Shown here one piece after another: positions 1 through 8,520 of a stretch of DNA of 64,000 nucleotides. Position 1 is the first letter of the stretch, and each line of letters opens with the position of its first letter. The stretch comes from a virus. The stretch covers positions 1-64,000 of the IMG/VR virus record IMGVR_UViG_3300021197_001949, one strand, 5' to 3'. A program made the position numbers and the translations under genes. Under the pieces are notes generated by a model. The model saw only the letters and a program-made list of their open reading frames with translations. It was not told the DNA's origin and ran no database searches.

Positions 1-66
1 GCCTGCTAAACCTTCTGTAAGAGCGGCTTTAGTTTCGCCCCATTTTGATTCAAATATATCTGACAT
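1..66 (-). CDS. gp23: Major capsid protein, N-terminal 22 codons (partial)
   Basis: Only the first 22 codons are in the window; the gene continues beyond position 1. The ATG is at 66-64 (minus strand), with the ribosome site AAAGGAAG about 9 bases upstream. The peptide begins MSDIFESKWGE. The residues alone do not identify the product. The call rests on gene order: portal, prohead core protein, protease and scaffold lie directly upstream, and in T4-like phages the next gene is 23, the main shell protein. The frame just upstream ends at 92, leaving a 25-base gap. A TATATAAC word overlapping that stop could be a late promoter, as gene 23 in T4 has its own late promoter. Confidence 0.7.
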   Translation of the reverse strand, partial: MSDIFESKWGETKAALTEGLAG

Positions 67-91
67 TTGTAATCTTCCTTTAGTTTAGTTG

Positions 92-1159
92 TTATATACC
101 CGCTAACTTACGGATATTAGTTAAGTCAGCATCTTCCCTTTGTGCTCTGTCGCCGCCTGACTCGGAAAGTACTTTCGCACCCTCTCTTGTCACAGCCTTG
201 TCAGCCATCACGTGTGGTAGATACTTGTTGAACGAAGCCTCAAGTTTCGCTGTTGAAACTGATTCCAACAGTTGACTCATTACTTCACTCTTTTCTTTGC
301 CCAATGGTTTGAGCATCTCAGCCATCTTTTCCTTACGTTCCATCAAGTCGGCCTGTCTTTTGGACTCAGCCTCTTTTGACTCAATCACCGCTTGTTTCTC
401 TTCGATAGCCTTCTCCGCGTCTTTCAACTTAATAGTTGTTTCATCAACTACTTTCATTAACTTCGCAGTCTCAGATTTCTCATTTAAGTAAGAATTCTGG
501 TACTCAGAAGCAAACGCTTCGAATATTTTCTTGCCAAAGTTGACAGTTCTAGCCGCTGTGATGTCTTCCTTAAGAGATTTTAACTCTTCAGCAAGTTTTG
601 TGTTTACAGCATTTTCTACAACTTTAGCAGATCTTGTTATGAAAGCCTCTTTCATCTTAGCCATTTGTTTTTTGGCTTCGGCTACTAGTTTGACTTTCGT
701 TTCCACAACGCCTTTTTTGTCTTCATGGAACTCTTTGATTTCTTTAGCAAGAGCACCAACTACGAATTCTTCCATCTTCTTGAAGTTTTCGTGAACACCT
801 TTTCGGTCGCCGTGTAGTTCTTTTAACTCTTCTGATAATTTAGAAAGCATAAATGATTCTAATTTAGCAGAATGTTTGCCTACGTTTTCTTTGTAAGCGA
901 TTTTTTCTTGTGCAAGTGCTTTTCTGTCTTCAACGAACTTCGTGATCTCTTCAGATAACTTCTCGTTCATCATAGAGTCGATTGCTTCGATCATGTTTGA
1001 CTTGTCATGTTCGTATCTTTTAGCGAATTCTTCTCTTAACTCAGCGCCTACAACTTCTTTGTTTTCTTTAATTTTCGAATCCCAAGCCTCTTGGATGCCT
1101 TTTTGAACATCTTCTGAGATTGCTCCAGACTCTACTAATTTTGATATTGCGTCTATCAT
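92..1159 (-). CDS. gp22: Prohead core scaffolding protein (gp22-like)
   Basis: This is a 355-residue, strongly charged Lys/Glu-rich protein predicted to be almost entirely helical. Repeated segments of the type KLSEEL-K-L-xDRK recur near residues 65-80, 105-120 and 135-150, as expected for a coiled-coil core. It has no signal peptide and no membrane segment. In T4, gp22 fills the procapsid interior, drives shell assembly and is then degraded by the gp21 protease. Here it sits one base after the protease gene and just before the probable capsid gene, the T4 order 21-22-23. The C-terminus ends in an RKLAGI-type tail. The identification rests on order and architecture and is fairly sure; direct sequence similarity was not tested. 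Confidence 0.8.
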   Translation of the reverse strand: MIDAISKLVESGAISEDVQKGIQEAWDSKIKENKEVVGAELREEFAKRYEHDKSNMIEAIDSMMNEKLSEEITKFVEDRKALAQEKIAYKENVGKHSAKLESFMLSKLSEELKELHGDRKGVHENFKKMEEFVVGALAKEIKEFHEDKKGVVETKVKLVAEAKKQMAKMKEAFITRSAKVVENAVNTKLAEELKSLKEDITAARTVNFGKKIFEAFASEYQNSYLNEKSETAKLMKVVDETTIKLKDAEKAIEEKQAVIESKEAESKRQADLMERKEKMAEMLKPLGKEKSEVMSQLLESVSTAKLEASFNKYLPHVMADKAVTREGAKVLSESGGDRAQREDADLTNIRKLAGI

Positions 1160-1160
1160 G

Positions 1161-1793
1161 TTATTTCAGGTCCTTTATTATGTTTGTTAGTGCCTCTTTC
1201 AGGAACTTTTGTGCTTTAGGGTCATTTCTAACTTCAGCCGCCAAACCCTTTGCCATATTTCCACCCTTTGTATTCATTAGGTGTTCGTAAATTGGCGTAG
1301 GATAAGCACCCGGTGCCGAAGGTTGGGCTACAACATCAACTGTGATGATCTCAAAGTCTGAAACTTCGCCGCTTCCGTATTCGTTCATGTTTCCAGAACC
1401 TCTACTTGAAACGCCTAATTTCACACCTGATTCCAACATAGTTTTGACAAGTGAGCCCATTGGGGTTGGTAGGATTTTCATCTTACCATATCCATTTGGT
1501 CCGTCCATCCACATTTCTGTGATCATGTGAGACACACGGTCCAAATTAATCTTTAAATCATCTGGGTGATCAACTTCACCTAGTACAGAGTATCCTGAAC
1601 TGATCTGATCGTTTAGTGTTTTCGTTGCTTTCGCAATCTCTGACACTGGGTAAACTCTCTGATTAGCGTTCTTGATCCCACCTTGAATGCAGATGCCCTT
1701 CATGTACAAATCCTTACCGTCTTTTCCCTCGTGTAAGACCTGCACTCTGGCCTGATCAAATGTTAGATTCTCTCTTAGGTATAGTGATGCCAT
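1161..1793 (-). CDS. gp21: Prohead maturation protease (gp21-like)
   Basis: This is a 210-residue serine protease of the T4 gp21/herpes assemblin type, which cleaves scaffold and shell proteins inside the prohead. Visible motifs are GEVDHPDDL near residue 97 (catalytic His) and LGVSSRGSG near residue 130 (catalytic Ser), followed by DFEIITVDVVAQPSAPGA, the usual family ending of the catalytic domain. A TTG codon lies directly in front of the ATG. I chose the ATG at 1793-1791 because its AGGAG site is 7 bases away, whereas it would be only 4 from the TTG. The gene is followed after one base by the scaffold gene, so the two are probably translationally coupled. Confidence 0.92.
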   Translation of the reverse strand: MASLYLRENLTFDQARVQVLHEGKDGKDLYMKGICIQGGIKNANQRVYPVSEIAKATKTLNDQISSGYSVLGEVDHPDDLKINLDRVSHMITEMWMDGPNGYGKMKILPTPMGSLVKTMLESGVKLGVSSRGSGNMNEYGSGEVSDFEIITVDVVAQPSAPGAYPTPIYEHLMNTKGGNMAKGLAAEVRNDPKAQKFLKEALTNIIKDLK

Positions 1794-1817
1794 CAATGAT
1801 CTCCTTTAAATCAAAAA

Positions 1818-2714
1818 TTACTTGCTAGAAGTAATAGGTGATTTTGCAGATTTGTCTGAATGGTCCGCGGTATCAGCCTTGCCTTGCTTCTTGTATGAAG
1901 TAGACTTGTCTTTACCTGGACTGTTCTCGAAATCGCTCATTTTCTGTGCAGTTGGAGCCGCTCTTCCTGACTCTTCACCACCTTTTGTCATATTGCTGGC
2001 ACTTGCCGCATTAGGTGACTTCACTGTAGAAACTGATGATTTCTTGTTATCTGCATGGTCGGCGTTGTCCGCTGACTTCTGGATCTTGTATTCTTTTACA
2101 GTTTCCTTCTTGTCCATTTTGCCTTCCATTTCAACTTCTGGAGTTAACTCTGGTGCAACTTCTGGTGCTAGAGATTCTTCTTCTTTCTCTTCTTCACCGT
2201 CTTTCTTGCCCATCATTGCTTCGAATTCTGCTTTTAGTTCATCTAAAGCGTCTTCCAAGTCAACTACTCTGTCTTCAACATCGCCTTCTGCGTCTTTGTC
2301 AGCGTCCATGTCTGCTGGCATTTCTTCGCCTTTGTCCATATCCATTTCGCCTTCTTCTTCGCTAGAGATGTCTTTAACCAATTCGTCAGTTGCGTCTCCG
2401 CCTACTTCTTCAATTGATTCTTCTTCAGTAGTTTCTGATTCCGTTGCCTCGTCTTCGATTTCAACAACTTCGTCAACTTGTTCGTCTTTAGACTCATCTG
2501 AAGCCTCGTCAACTGCTTCGTCTTTAGATTCGTCAGTAGTTTCTTCTACTTTCTCATCTTTTGATGCTTCAGTTTCTTTAACTTCTTCGTCTGCTAGATT
2601 CTCGTAGATATCTCTTGATTTTTCTACTACGATTTCATGGAATAAAGCCTCTGCTTTATCGTTTTCTTCGTTTATTAGCAATTCTAATAAACTCTCAAAT
2701 TTATTGTTTGACAT
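1818..2714 (-). CDS. gp67: Acidic prohead core protein (gp67-like, expanded)
   Basis: This 298-residue protein has a short N-terminal helix (LLELLINEENDKAEALFHEI, about residues 8-28) followed by about 150 residues dominated by Glu, Asp, Ser and Thr, including repeated DESKDE units near residues 60-90. The C-terminal third is Lys/Ser/Asp-rich. T4 gp67 has the same plan, a short 'ARKLFAE'-like helix plus an acidic tail, but is only about 80 residues, so this copy is greatly enlarged. It sits between a gene downstream of the portal and the protease gene, the expected place for gp67/gp68. AAAGGAGC lies about 11 bases before the ATG. In T4 these peptides fill the prohead core and are degraded to internal peptides. 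Confidence 0.72.
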   Translation of the reverse strand: MSNNKFESLLELLINEENDKAEALFHEIVVEKSRDIYENLADEEVKETEASKDEKVEETTDESKDEAVDEASDESKDEQVDEVVEIEDEATESETTEEESIEEVGGDATDELVKDISSEEEGEMDMDKGEEMPADMDADKDAEGDVEDRVVDLEDALDELKAEFEAMMGKKDGEEEKEEESLAPEVAPELTPEVEMEGKMDKKETVKEYKIQKSADNADHADNKKSSVSTVKSPNAASASNMTKGGEESGRAAPTAQKMSDFENSPGKDKSTSYKKQGKADTADHSDKSAKSPITSSK

Positions 2715-2820
2715 GTTTACACGTGCTCCTTTGTATAGTCGATTTGTACTTATAAGTGTTTGTATTTACTGTAAAGCGGTAGAAACGGTAGTGTAATTGG
2801 TGTGAAAAGGTGTATTTTGG

Positions 2821-3447
2821 CTATATTTTGATCTGCAGGTCAAATTTTGATAGGAATTCCTCAGTTGTGGGATGATCTATGTTGCCTTTCCACTCGAGAT
2901 CCTTGGGCCGGAACCAGCCTTTGGGTATCACACGATGGAATTGTACGTCCTTGTAGTCATCCAAGCAACGTTTGGTCTGGTTCATCCAGTTGCCGTAGAA
3001 TGTGGCCTCGTCGCTACGCTTCTTGTAGTTTCTTGTGTCACCAAAAACATTGTTCAATTTGTATCTGTTGTTCTTGCTGTCTTCCTTGTGCCCTTGGTAG
3101 TCAAATCCCAGTATGTAGATCTCTTTGAATCCGTGGTCACAGGCCAGTTTCAGTGCAGTTGGTCCACTGCTCCAGCCCAGGCTGGGTTTACTCCATGTGA
3201 CGTGATCCAACAACTTCTGATGTTTCTGGTATTGATTATTGTAGTTGGAGTACACCTTATTATGTGTAACATAATCCGTCTCCGCTATCTCTAGAATCAT
3301 TTTAGGGTCAACTGCGACCAACCAGTGGGGTTCGTGTGTCCTGTAAACTGCGTTGCAGGCGTACACCGTTCCCTTTTGTTTGAGATCGTTGATATCTATG
3401 CCCCTACGGGACTCACCGTTACCCAGTACGAATGCTGTTTGTGACAT
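2821..3447 (-). CDS. Rossmann-like protein of the DUF115/MptE or sialyltransferase-like type
   Basis: This is a 208-residue soluble protein. The N-terminus FVLGNGESRRGID resembles the GNGxS nucleotide-binding loop of MptE/DUF115 and CstII-type transferases, followed by VYACNAVY, a conserved VAVDPKM strand, and SSGPTALKLACDHGFKEIYILGFDY near residues 92-117, which has the look of a Rossmann helix-strand unit. The function is not known. Candidates are a pyrophosphate-using or sugar-nucleotide-using transferase. It starts inside the stop codon of the gene before it (TAATG at 3449-3445), so it is coupled to the head operon even though nothing in T4 corresponds to it at this position. Confidence 0.5.
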   Translation of the reverse strand: MSQTAFVLGNGESRRGIDINDLKQKGTVYACNAVYRTHEPHWLVAVDPKMILEIAETDYVTHNKVYSNYNNQYQKHQKLLDHVTWSKPSLGWSSGPTALKLACDHGFKEIYILGFDYQGHKEDSKNNRYKLNNVFGDTRNYKKRSDEATFYGNWMNQTKRCLDDYKDVQFHRVIPKGWFRPKDLEWKGNIDHPTTEEFLSKFDLQIKI

Positions 3448-3689
3448 TATAACTCTAAGTTATCGTCTTGGGCAGGTTGTCCGTACATTTTTTGGACGAA
3501 TACTGCCTCTTCCTTCTGTTGAGCATCGTGTGCCTCTGATGCCAATCTCATAGAGTTGATTTGTTTGAGTGTTAATCTTGTTTTCCTGGTGTCTTCTGCA
3601 TCCAGTATTGAAATATCGTTCTCGGGCTCGTATGTTTTGTCCTGTTCAAAACCATCTGCGCCATATGTGAAGAATTCATTGAGTTTCAT
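3447..3689 (-). CDS. Small conserved-looking protein after the portal gene, unknown function
   Basis: An 80-residue hydrophilic protein, acidic in its first half (EQDKTYEPENDIS) and then helical with Gln/Glu-rich stretches (LTLKQINSMRLASEAHDAQQKEE). No catalytic motif, signal or membrane segment is visible. It lies 15 bases after the portal gene and shares a TAATG junction with the next gene, so it is part of the head operon. It may be a small capsid or portal-associated factor, but that is only inferred from position. Confidence 0.6.
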   Translation of the reverse strand: MKLNEFFTYGADGFEQDKTYEPENDISILDAEDTRKTRLTLKQINSMRLASEAHDAQQKEEAVFVQKMYGQPAQDDNLEL

Positions 3690-3704
3690 AATCGTATTTA
3701 ATCC

Positions 3705-5435
3705 TTATACCTGTCCGCCGCCACCTGTACCGCCTGGTGTTTGTCCGCCTGGTGTCTGTCCTGGTCCACCCGGTTGTGGTGATCCTGGTTCTGGTGCTTC
3801 TGGATCCGCTGTTGGTTCCTCGAATTGGTCTAGGTCACTTGATATACCCGACTGTGTGACACCACCGCCTCTTAATTCGTTTGATTTGCTCTGTTTCTTC
3901 TGTGGTATGTTGTTTTCTTCTGCCCACAGTTCAGCATTCCTTGCCATTTCTTCCTCAGAAAGACCGAGATATCTTTTCAGTGCGAATCTTTTTGACATGT
4001 AAGGTAGATCTGCCACTGCTGTGAATGTGTTCACCCTGCTTTGGTCCATTTCTGTCTGTCTGTACTGTGCAAAGTTCTGTGGTGGGTTAAGTTTTATTTC
4101 AAACATTCCGTTGTCTATGTTGTAACCTTTTGTTTTGACCCATAATTTGAACTCACTGTCAAAAGTTTCGGCCAACATTGACTGTAGTCTAGCACAATAC
4201 TTGTTGAATCTCAGTTCCTGGATGTATGCTGTTCCAACCCTACCGTCATTGTACTGTTGTCCACCGTCTTCTGCACCTGTTGGTAGATAAGAACTTGGAA
4301 TCCTCAGTCCCCTGAACAGTTTGTTAGTGAAGAATCTTAAGTCATCTATCTCACCTAGGTTTGTACCACCTGGTAGTGTGTCAACTTTAGATCCTCTACC
4401 CTCTGCTGTCTGTGGGAAGAAGTAATCTTCGTTTATACTCATCGGGTTGTATGTTGCATCTATGAAGTTTGCTCCCCCCGATGCACTTGGAATTCTTCTT
4501 TGATTGATCTCGTTTTTGACTCTCTCAACGAACTGCATCGCCAAGTGGGTAGGCATGTTACCCACGTCTATGTAGAATACTCTTCTTTCAGGTGCTCTCT
4601 GTACCCTGTAGATGATGATTGCGTCTTCTAATAATTCTTTTTGTTTGTAAACTTTGAAAACTTGTTCCAACACTGACTGTCCAAATGGGAAAAGGTTGTC
4701 TAAACCATCTGACATTGACATATGGATAACGTGCTCTGCGTTTATGTTGTACGCATTCATCGTTTTGTAGAATCTTCCACCTGCGTTTCCACCAGCGAAG
4801 CCTGACATGTTATTTGTGGCACCTGCGTTGGCATAACTTGAACCGTATGCCGCTGTACCACCACCAGTTGTTCCACCACCACCGTATGTTTGGTTGGGTG
4901 TGATCTGTGTAGCACTTAATCTCTGTAGGTTGGGGTTGATGTCTCTGATCACATACTGTTCGGGTTTCTTGCCCTCGGATTCATTCACAACGATCCTGTC
5001 AACCTTGGCGTTGTCAATGTACAACCATTTGTTCGTTTCTGGATCTCTTACGAAGAAACAGTCTCCATACTTCAGTGCGTTCCTGAAAATCCTGAAGATT
5101 CTCTTGTTGAACTGATTAGATTTCGTCCACTGTTGCAAAGCCTTCTTTAAAAGTTTCACTTCGTGTTCTGTGGTCTCGTCCTTGAACACAAGATCAAACG
5201 GGGTCTCGTTCTCTGTGTTCTTCTGTGTTGAGAATTCTGCCAGGATGTCCAGTGCCGCGTTGATCTCTGAATCCGAATCCATCTGGTCATACTGGAAGTA
5301 TCTCTGTATCCTGTTGGGGTGTCCCGTGTACACGTCCGGCAAGTAAGAACTGTAGTTCCTCTTGGCGAAGTTAGGTACCTTCTCTCCACTGATTGGAGAC
5401 ATGTTTGCGTCTTTAAAATATTTTTTCCAAGCCAT
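3705..5435 (-). CDS. gp20: Portal vertex protein (gp20-like)
   Basis: This is a 576-residue protein with the character of T4-like portals. It has an N-terminal PNRIQRYFQYDQMDSDSEI segment, the helical LDILAEFSTQKN region, the IRDINPNLQRL stretch, and the well conserved block EDAIIIYRVQRAPERRVFYIDVGNMP near residues 275-300 that is often used as a marker for this family. The last 60 residues are low-complexity Pro/Gly (PGGPGQTPGGQTPGG), an extension not seen in T4 gp20. Another Gly/Ala/Thr insertion lies near residues 185-215. Portals form a 12-mer at one capsid vertex, start head assembly and are the DNA channel. The ATG is at 5435, 35 bases after the preceding gene. Confidence 0.93.
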   Translation of the reverse strand: MAWKKYFKDANMSPISGEKVPNFAKRNYSSYLPDVYTGHPNRIQRYFQYDQMDSDSEINAALDILAEFSTQKNTENETPFDLVFKDETTEHEVKLLKKALQQWTKSNQFNKRIFRIFRNALKYGDCFFVRDPETNKWLYIDNAKVDRIVVNESEGKKPEQYVIRDINPNLQRLSATQITPNQTYGGGGTTGGGTAAYGSSYANAGATNNMSGFAGGNAGGRFYKTMNAYNINAEHVIHMSMSDGLDNLFPFGQSVLEQVFKVYKQKELLEDAIIIYRVQRAPERRVFYIDVGNMPTHLAMQFVERVKNEINQRRIPSASGGANFIDATYNPMSINEDYFFPQTAEGRGSKVDTLPGGTNLGEIDDLRFFTNKLFRGLRIPSSYLPTGAEDGGQQYNDGRVGTAYIQELRFNKYCARLQSMLAETFDSEFKLWVKTKGYNIDNGMFEIKLNPPQNFAQYRQTEMDQSRVNTFTAVADLPYMSKRFALKRYLGLSEEEMARNAELWAEENNIPQKKQSKSNELRGGGVTQSGISSDLDQFEEPTADPEAPEPGSPQPGGPGQTPGGQTPGGTGGGGQV

Positions 5436-5470
5436 GCTTTATATTACACTTTTTTATTCATTTTAGCAAC

Positions 5471-7582
5471 CTAAACCAGTCCAACTTGGTTACGGTCTTT
5501 ACGTGCTGTTGTTTCAACTGCTTTCAAGGCCCTGGATTCCACTGCTACAAGCGTATTTACGCCATTTACCATACTTGCTAGTGCCTTGTTGGCGTTGTTC
5601 AGTTCAGTTGACATAGCGGCCATCTTGGTCTCCAATGCAGATGTATCAAATGTTTTCTGTAGATCCTGGTTCGCTGTCACTGTTGACTTGGTTCCTGCGG
5701 TGATCAATTCGGGACCACGTTCACCTGTGAGGTATGTTTTGCCTTCGTCCATGCCTCCGCCAAACTGTTTTTCACCACCGTAGGCTTTCATCAGTCCATA
5801 TGCACCGCCAAGTGCACCACCGATTGCTGTGCCTATTCCTGGTGCTATTGCTGATCCCAATAGAGCTCCGGAAGCCGCCGATCCCAACGCACCTAAAATC
5901 TTTTCTTCATTGCTTTCACCGGAAGCAAGTCCTCCTGAATATGCCAGTCCGGCCGCACCTGCGGCACCTAACCCTGTTCGACCCATAAATCCTAATGCAC
6001 CTCTGGCGGCTCCACCTTTGCCAAAGCCTTTTGTAACACTTCCTATCGTTCTGCCTAAGCCTCTCATTCCTATACTAGTACCTGCGGCTATTATTCCTAT
6101 CTGAGCGGCCTTATTAAAAAGAAATTTGCCTCCTAATGCAGTTCCTATCAAAGTTGCAGTAAGATAAGGTGCTTTGGCCAGTGCTGTGGCTATGCCTCCT
6201 GTTCCTCCCATGATACCCTGTATGCCTCCTATCAGTCCACCTAATGCTGGACCAAACGCACTCAACAGTCCTGTCTCGATAGACTGAAATTGGCTTGATA
6301 ACACTTTTGAAGCCTGTTCAAATGTCGTTAAATTTTTCACTAGATCGGTCGCACCCGGTTTAAGTTCTTGGAACACACCATCAACGTCCACGATCCTATT
6401 ACCCAGGTTAATTACATCACCTTGCAACCTTAAGAATTCTACCTGTCCTGTCACGGTCGCCTTGCCAAATCTGTCTATACTCTTAGTTGACGCATCTCTG
6501 ATCTGTCCCAGTGCGTTCTCGGCCGATATTGTGCCGTTGATCAAACTCCTGATCACTCCAGACGCTTCCGGAATGTTTTGTATCAGTGCCAGTGCTGACT
6601 CTGTTACCGGAACACCTGCGTTGGCGATCAAGTCCTGGAATCCTTCGTTAAGTCCTGGTGCTATGTTTCCAACCGTTGCCGCGAAACCCTGCAACCTCCT
6701 ACGTGTCTCTTCCGTCTGTCCCTGTAGTGCTACCTGAAATCTTTCATTGCTCTGTTGTGCTTCTATCTGTGCCCTTAGTTCGTCTCGTTGTGCACCTGTG
6801 AGTTTAGCCAACCTGTCTAATTCTTCCGCGAAATTTATCGCACTGTCTCGTCTCTGGGCATTGGTCAGTTGGTCCAGTACACCTGTCCTTCTCTGACTGT
6901 CTAGGTTCAATAGCAGTGTCTCGTTGATCTCGTCGACCGTCAGTCCCAACGGAGCCAATCTGTCAATGCCAACTTCCCTGACCTGTCTGCCCAGTGAAGC
7001 GATCTCCTTGGCACCTTGCGTGGTGGTTCCAAACAGTGCGGCCAGATTGGATGAATTGTTGGCGACCAATGAGGCGAAGTCGTCTAGTGGCAATGCCGCA
7101 TCCGCGGCCGCCGTCCTCAATTCCACAATGCTCTGTCCAAAGTTGGCACCTGACTGCGAGAGTTGTCTGAATGTTTCTATGTTTACATCTAACCTGTTAC
7201 CTAGTGTGCCAAGACCCTTGACGTTGTCAGTGAATGCACTGATGTTTCCTTGACCTTCGAATGCGGCCTTGCCCAAACCCATGAAACTGTTTCCAACCTT
7301 TTCCAGGATGTCCACCATGTCGGCATTCGCTTTGCTTAAATTCTCTTGTGATTTAATTGCTTTTTCAACTACTTTGACCTGTTCCTTGTCATTTTTCAGC
7401 AGTTCTTTTGATACCTTTAATTGGGCGATTAGTATGTCACGCTCTTTAGTGGTAAGTGGTAATTTCTTCTGCAGGGCCGCTAGTTCATCTAAGGCTATTT
7501 TCCTTTTTTTGGCTTGATCTCTAGATGGATTTAGTTTCTGTAGTTCATCTATCAGTTGTTTTATAAGTTGTTGATCGTCCAT
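5471..7582 (-). CDS. Tape-measure-like tail structural protein
   Basis: This is a 703-residue protein. Residues 1-90 are charged and coiled-coil-like. The middle part (about 90-430) is helical with many Asn/Gln/Leu. Residues about 430-610 are Gly/Ala-rich and hydrophobic (GLIGGIQGIMGG, ALGGKFLF, AAGAAGLAYSGG, GSAIAPGIGTAIGG). A block near residue 630, KTYLTGERGPELI, is typical of the end of phage tape-measure proteins, and the C-terminus is helical again. I infer a tail-length or inner-tail protein. In T4 the tape measure (gp29) lies with baseplate hub genes; here the gene leads the head operon on the other strand. Its promoter is the TATAAATA at 7653-7646. Confidence 0.6.
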   Translation of the reverse strand: MDDQQLIKQLIDELQKLNPSRDQAKKRKIALDELAALQKKLPLTTKERDILIAQLKVSKELLKNDKEQVKVVEKAIKSQENLSKANADMVDILEKVGNSFMGLGKAAFEGQGNISAFTDNVKGLGTLGNRLDVNIETFRQLSQSGANFGQSIVELRTAAADAALPLDDFASLVANNSSNLAALFGTTTQGAKEIASLGRQVREVGIDRLAPLGLTVDEINETLLLNLDSQRRTGVLDQLTNAQRRDSAINFAEELDRLAKLTGAQRDELRAQIEAQQSNERFQVALQGQTEETRRRLQGFAATVGNIAPGLNEGFQDLIANAGVPVTESALALIQNIPEASGVIRSLINGTISAENALGQIRDASTKSIDRFGKATVTGQVEFLRLQGDVINLGNRIVDVDGVFQELKPGATDLVKNLTTFEQASKVLSSQFQSIETGLLSAFGPALGGLIGGIQGIMGGTGGIATALAKAPYLTATLIGTALGGKFLFNKAAQIGIIAAGTSIGMRGLGRTIGSVTKGFGKGGAARGALGFMGRTGLGAAGAAGLAYSGGLASGESNEEKILGALGSAASGALLGSAIAPGIGTAIGGALGGAYGLMKAYGGEKQFGGGMDEGKTYLTGERGPELITAGTKSTVTANQDLQKTFDTSALETKMAAMSTELNNANKALASMVNGVNTLVAVESRALKAVETTARKDRNQVGLV

Positions 7583-7612
7583 ACGAAGTTTTTTCAGCCC
7601 TTTTTATACGCA

Positions 7613-7620
7613 TATAAATA
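7613..7620 (+). promoter_or_regulatory. Late promoter (TATAAATA) for the gp26-like gene
   Basis: This is an exact match to the T4-type late -10 element, read by gp55, which is also encoded in this window. Transcription should start near 7626, giving a leader of about 38 bases before the ATG at 7664. It lies inside the region transcribed from the opposite-strand promoter at 7653-7646. Confidence 0.75.
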
Positions 7621-7645
7621 TAGACATCTATACGCTTTTAGTGTA

Positions 7646-7653
7646 TATTTATA
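7646..7653 (-). promoter_or_regulatory. Late promoter (TATAAATA) for the tape-measure/head operon
   Basis: An exact TATAAATA on the minus strand, start expected near 7640, leader of about 58 bases to the ATG at 7582. It faces the plus-strand late promoter at 7613-7620, so the two transcripts should overlap by about 15 bases at their 5' ends. Confidence 0.75.
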
Positions 7654-7663
7654 GAATAAAAAA

Positions 7664-8518
7664 ATGACGGAAAACACAAACCCATTAAACAAGTACTTCA
7701 GACAGCCGGCTATATACGTGTCGTTGCCGTCGGGTACTGCCTATCCACCACACGTGGTCACACCAGCACAGACCGGTGAACTGGGTGTGATGCCCATGAC
7801 TGCCAAGGATGAGATCAGATTCAAGACACCAGACGCACTAATGAATGGTCAAGGTGTGGTAGACGTGATACAGAGTTGTGTGCCTGACATCAAGGACGCA
7901 TGGCAGATCAAGAGCTATGACCTGGACACTATACTGGTTGCCATAAGGATCGCCACTTACGGCGAGACCATGGAGATTAATTTCAACGTGCCGGGTGCGA
8001 ACGAGAACGTTTCACACACAGTGAACCTGCCCAGCATATTGGATCAGTTGAGATCCACTAAAGTTGACAGTGATATTGTGTTGAAGGATGGTTTGAAGAT
8101 CACTGTCAGACCTCTAACATACAAGGACATGACATCGACATCGCTACAGACTTTCCAACAACAGAAGATGTACAGTGCCATACAGGATTCACAACTGTCG
8201 GACGAGGACAAGGCCGCTAGATTCAATGATGCATTCAAGACACTGACCGAATTGAATGCCAGCATACTGCTCAAGAACATAGAGAAGGTCACAATGACGG
8301 AAGGAACAGAGATAACTGACCCTGCCCACATCAAAGAATTCATAGAAAATGCAAACGCAACATTGGTCAAAGAGATCGAAGACAAACTGATGCAACTGCG
8401 TGGACAGGGTGCGGTGAAACCACTCAAACTGAAAGCAACGGAAGACCAGATCAAGAAGGGTGCACCGGCCACTTACGAGGTACCCGTAACTTTCGACACA
8501 TCAAATTTTTTCGTATAA
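7664..8518 (+). CDS. gp26: Baseplate hub assembly protein (gp26-like, T4_baseplate family)
   Basis: This is a 284-residue protein resembling the T4_baseplate (gp26) family. It has an N-terminal segment with PAIYVSLPSG, then GELGVMPMTAKDEI, a helical VVDVIQSCVPDIKD and a DLDTILVAIRIATYG strand-helix, followed by a second domain starting near LPSILDQLRS. In T4 gene 26 is directly followed by gene 51, both needed to build the hub. Here the next frame is a small gp51-like protein without a good start codon. The last codons of this gene contain overlapping slippery heptamers (8503-8512), so a fraction of ribosomes probably continue into that frame. No clear ribosome site is seen before the ATG. 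Confidence 0.72.
   Translation: MTENTNPLNKYFRQPAIYVSLPSGTAYPPHVVTPAQTGELGVMPMTAKDEIRFKTPDALMNGQGVVDVIQSCVPDIKDAWQIKSYDLDTILVAIRIATYGETMEINFNVPGANENVSHTVNLPSILDQLRSTKVDSDIVLKDGLKITVRPLTYKDMTSTSLQTFQQQKMYSAIQDSQLSDEDKAARFNDAFKTLTELNASILLKNIEKVTMTEGTEITDPAHIKEFIENANATLVKEIEDKLMQLRGQGAVKPLKLKATEDQIKKGAPATYEVPVTFDTSNFFV
8503..8512 (+). promoter_or_regulatory. Putative programmed -1 ribosomal frameshift site
   Basis: The end of the gp26-like frame reads TCA AAT TTT TTC GTA TAA. It contains two overlapping heptamers of the X-XXY-YYZ type: A-AAT-TTT (8503-8509) and T-TTT-TTC (8506-8512). A slip of -1 moves ribosomes into the frame of the 73-codon downstream region with no intervening stop, making a protein of about 359 residues. 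The zero-frame stop lies 4 bases after the site. Confidence 0.65.
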
Positions 8519-8520
8519 CC

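Noticed and set aside
1822-2607. A 261-codon open frame on the plus strand
   Set aside because: It is the Ser-rich mirror of the Glu/Asp/Ser-rich prohead-core gene; such frames appear opposite acidic repeats. No ribosome site and low-complexity product.
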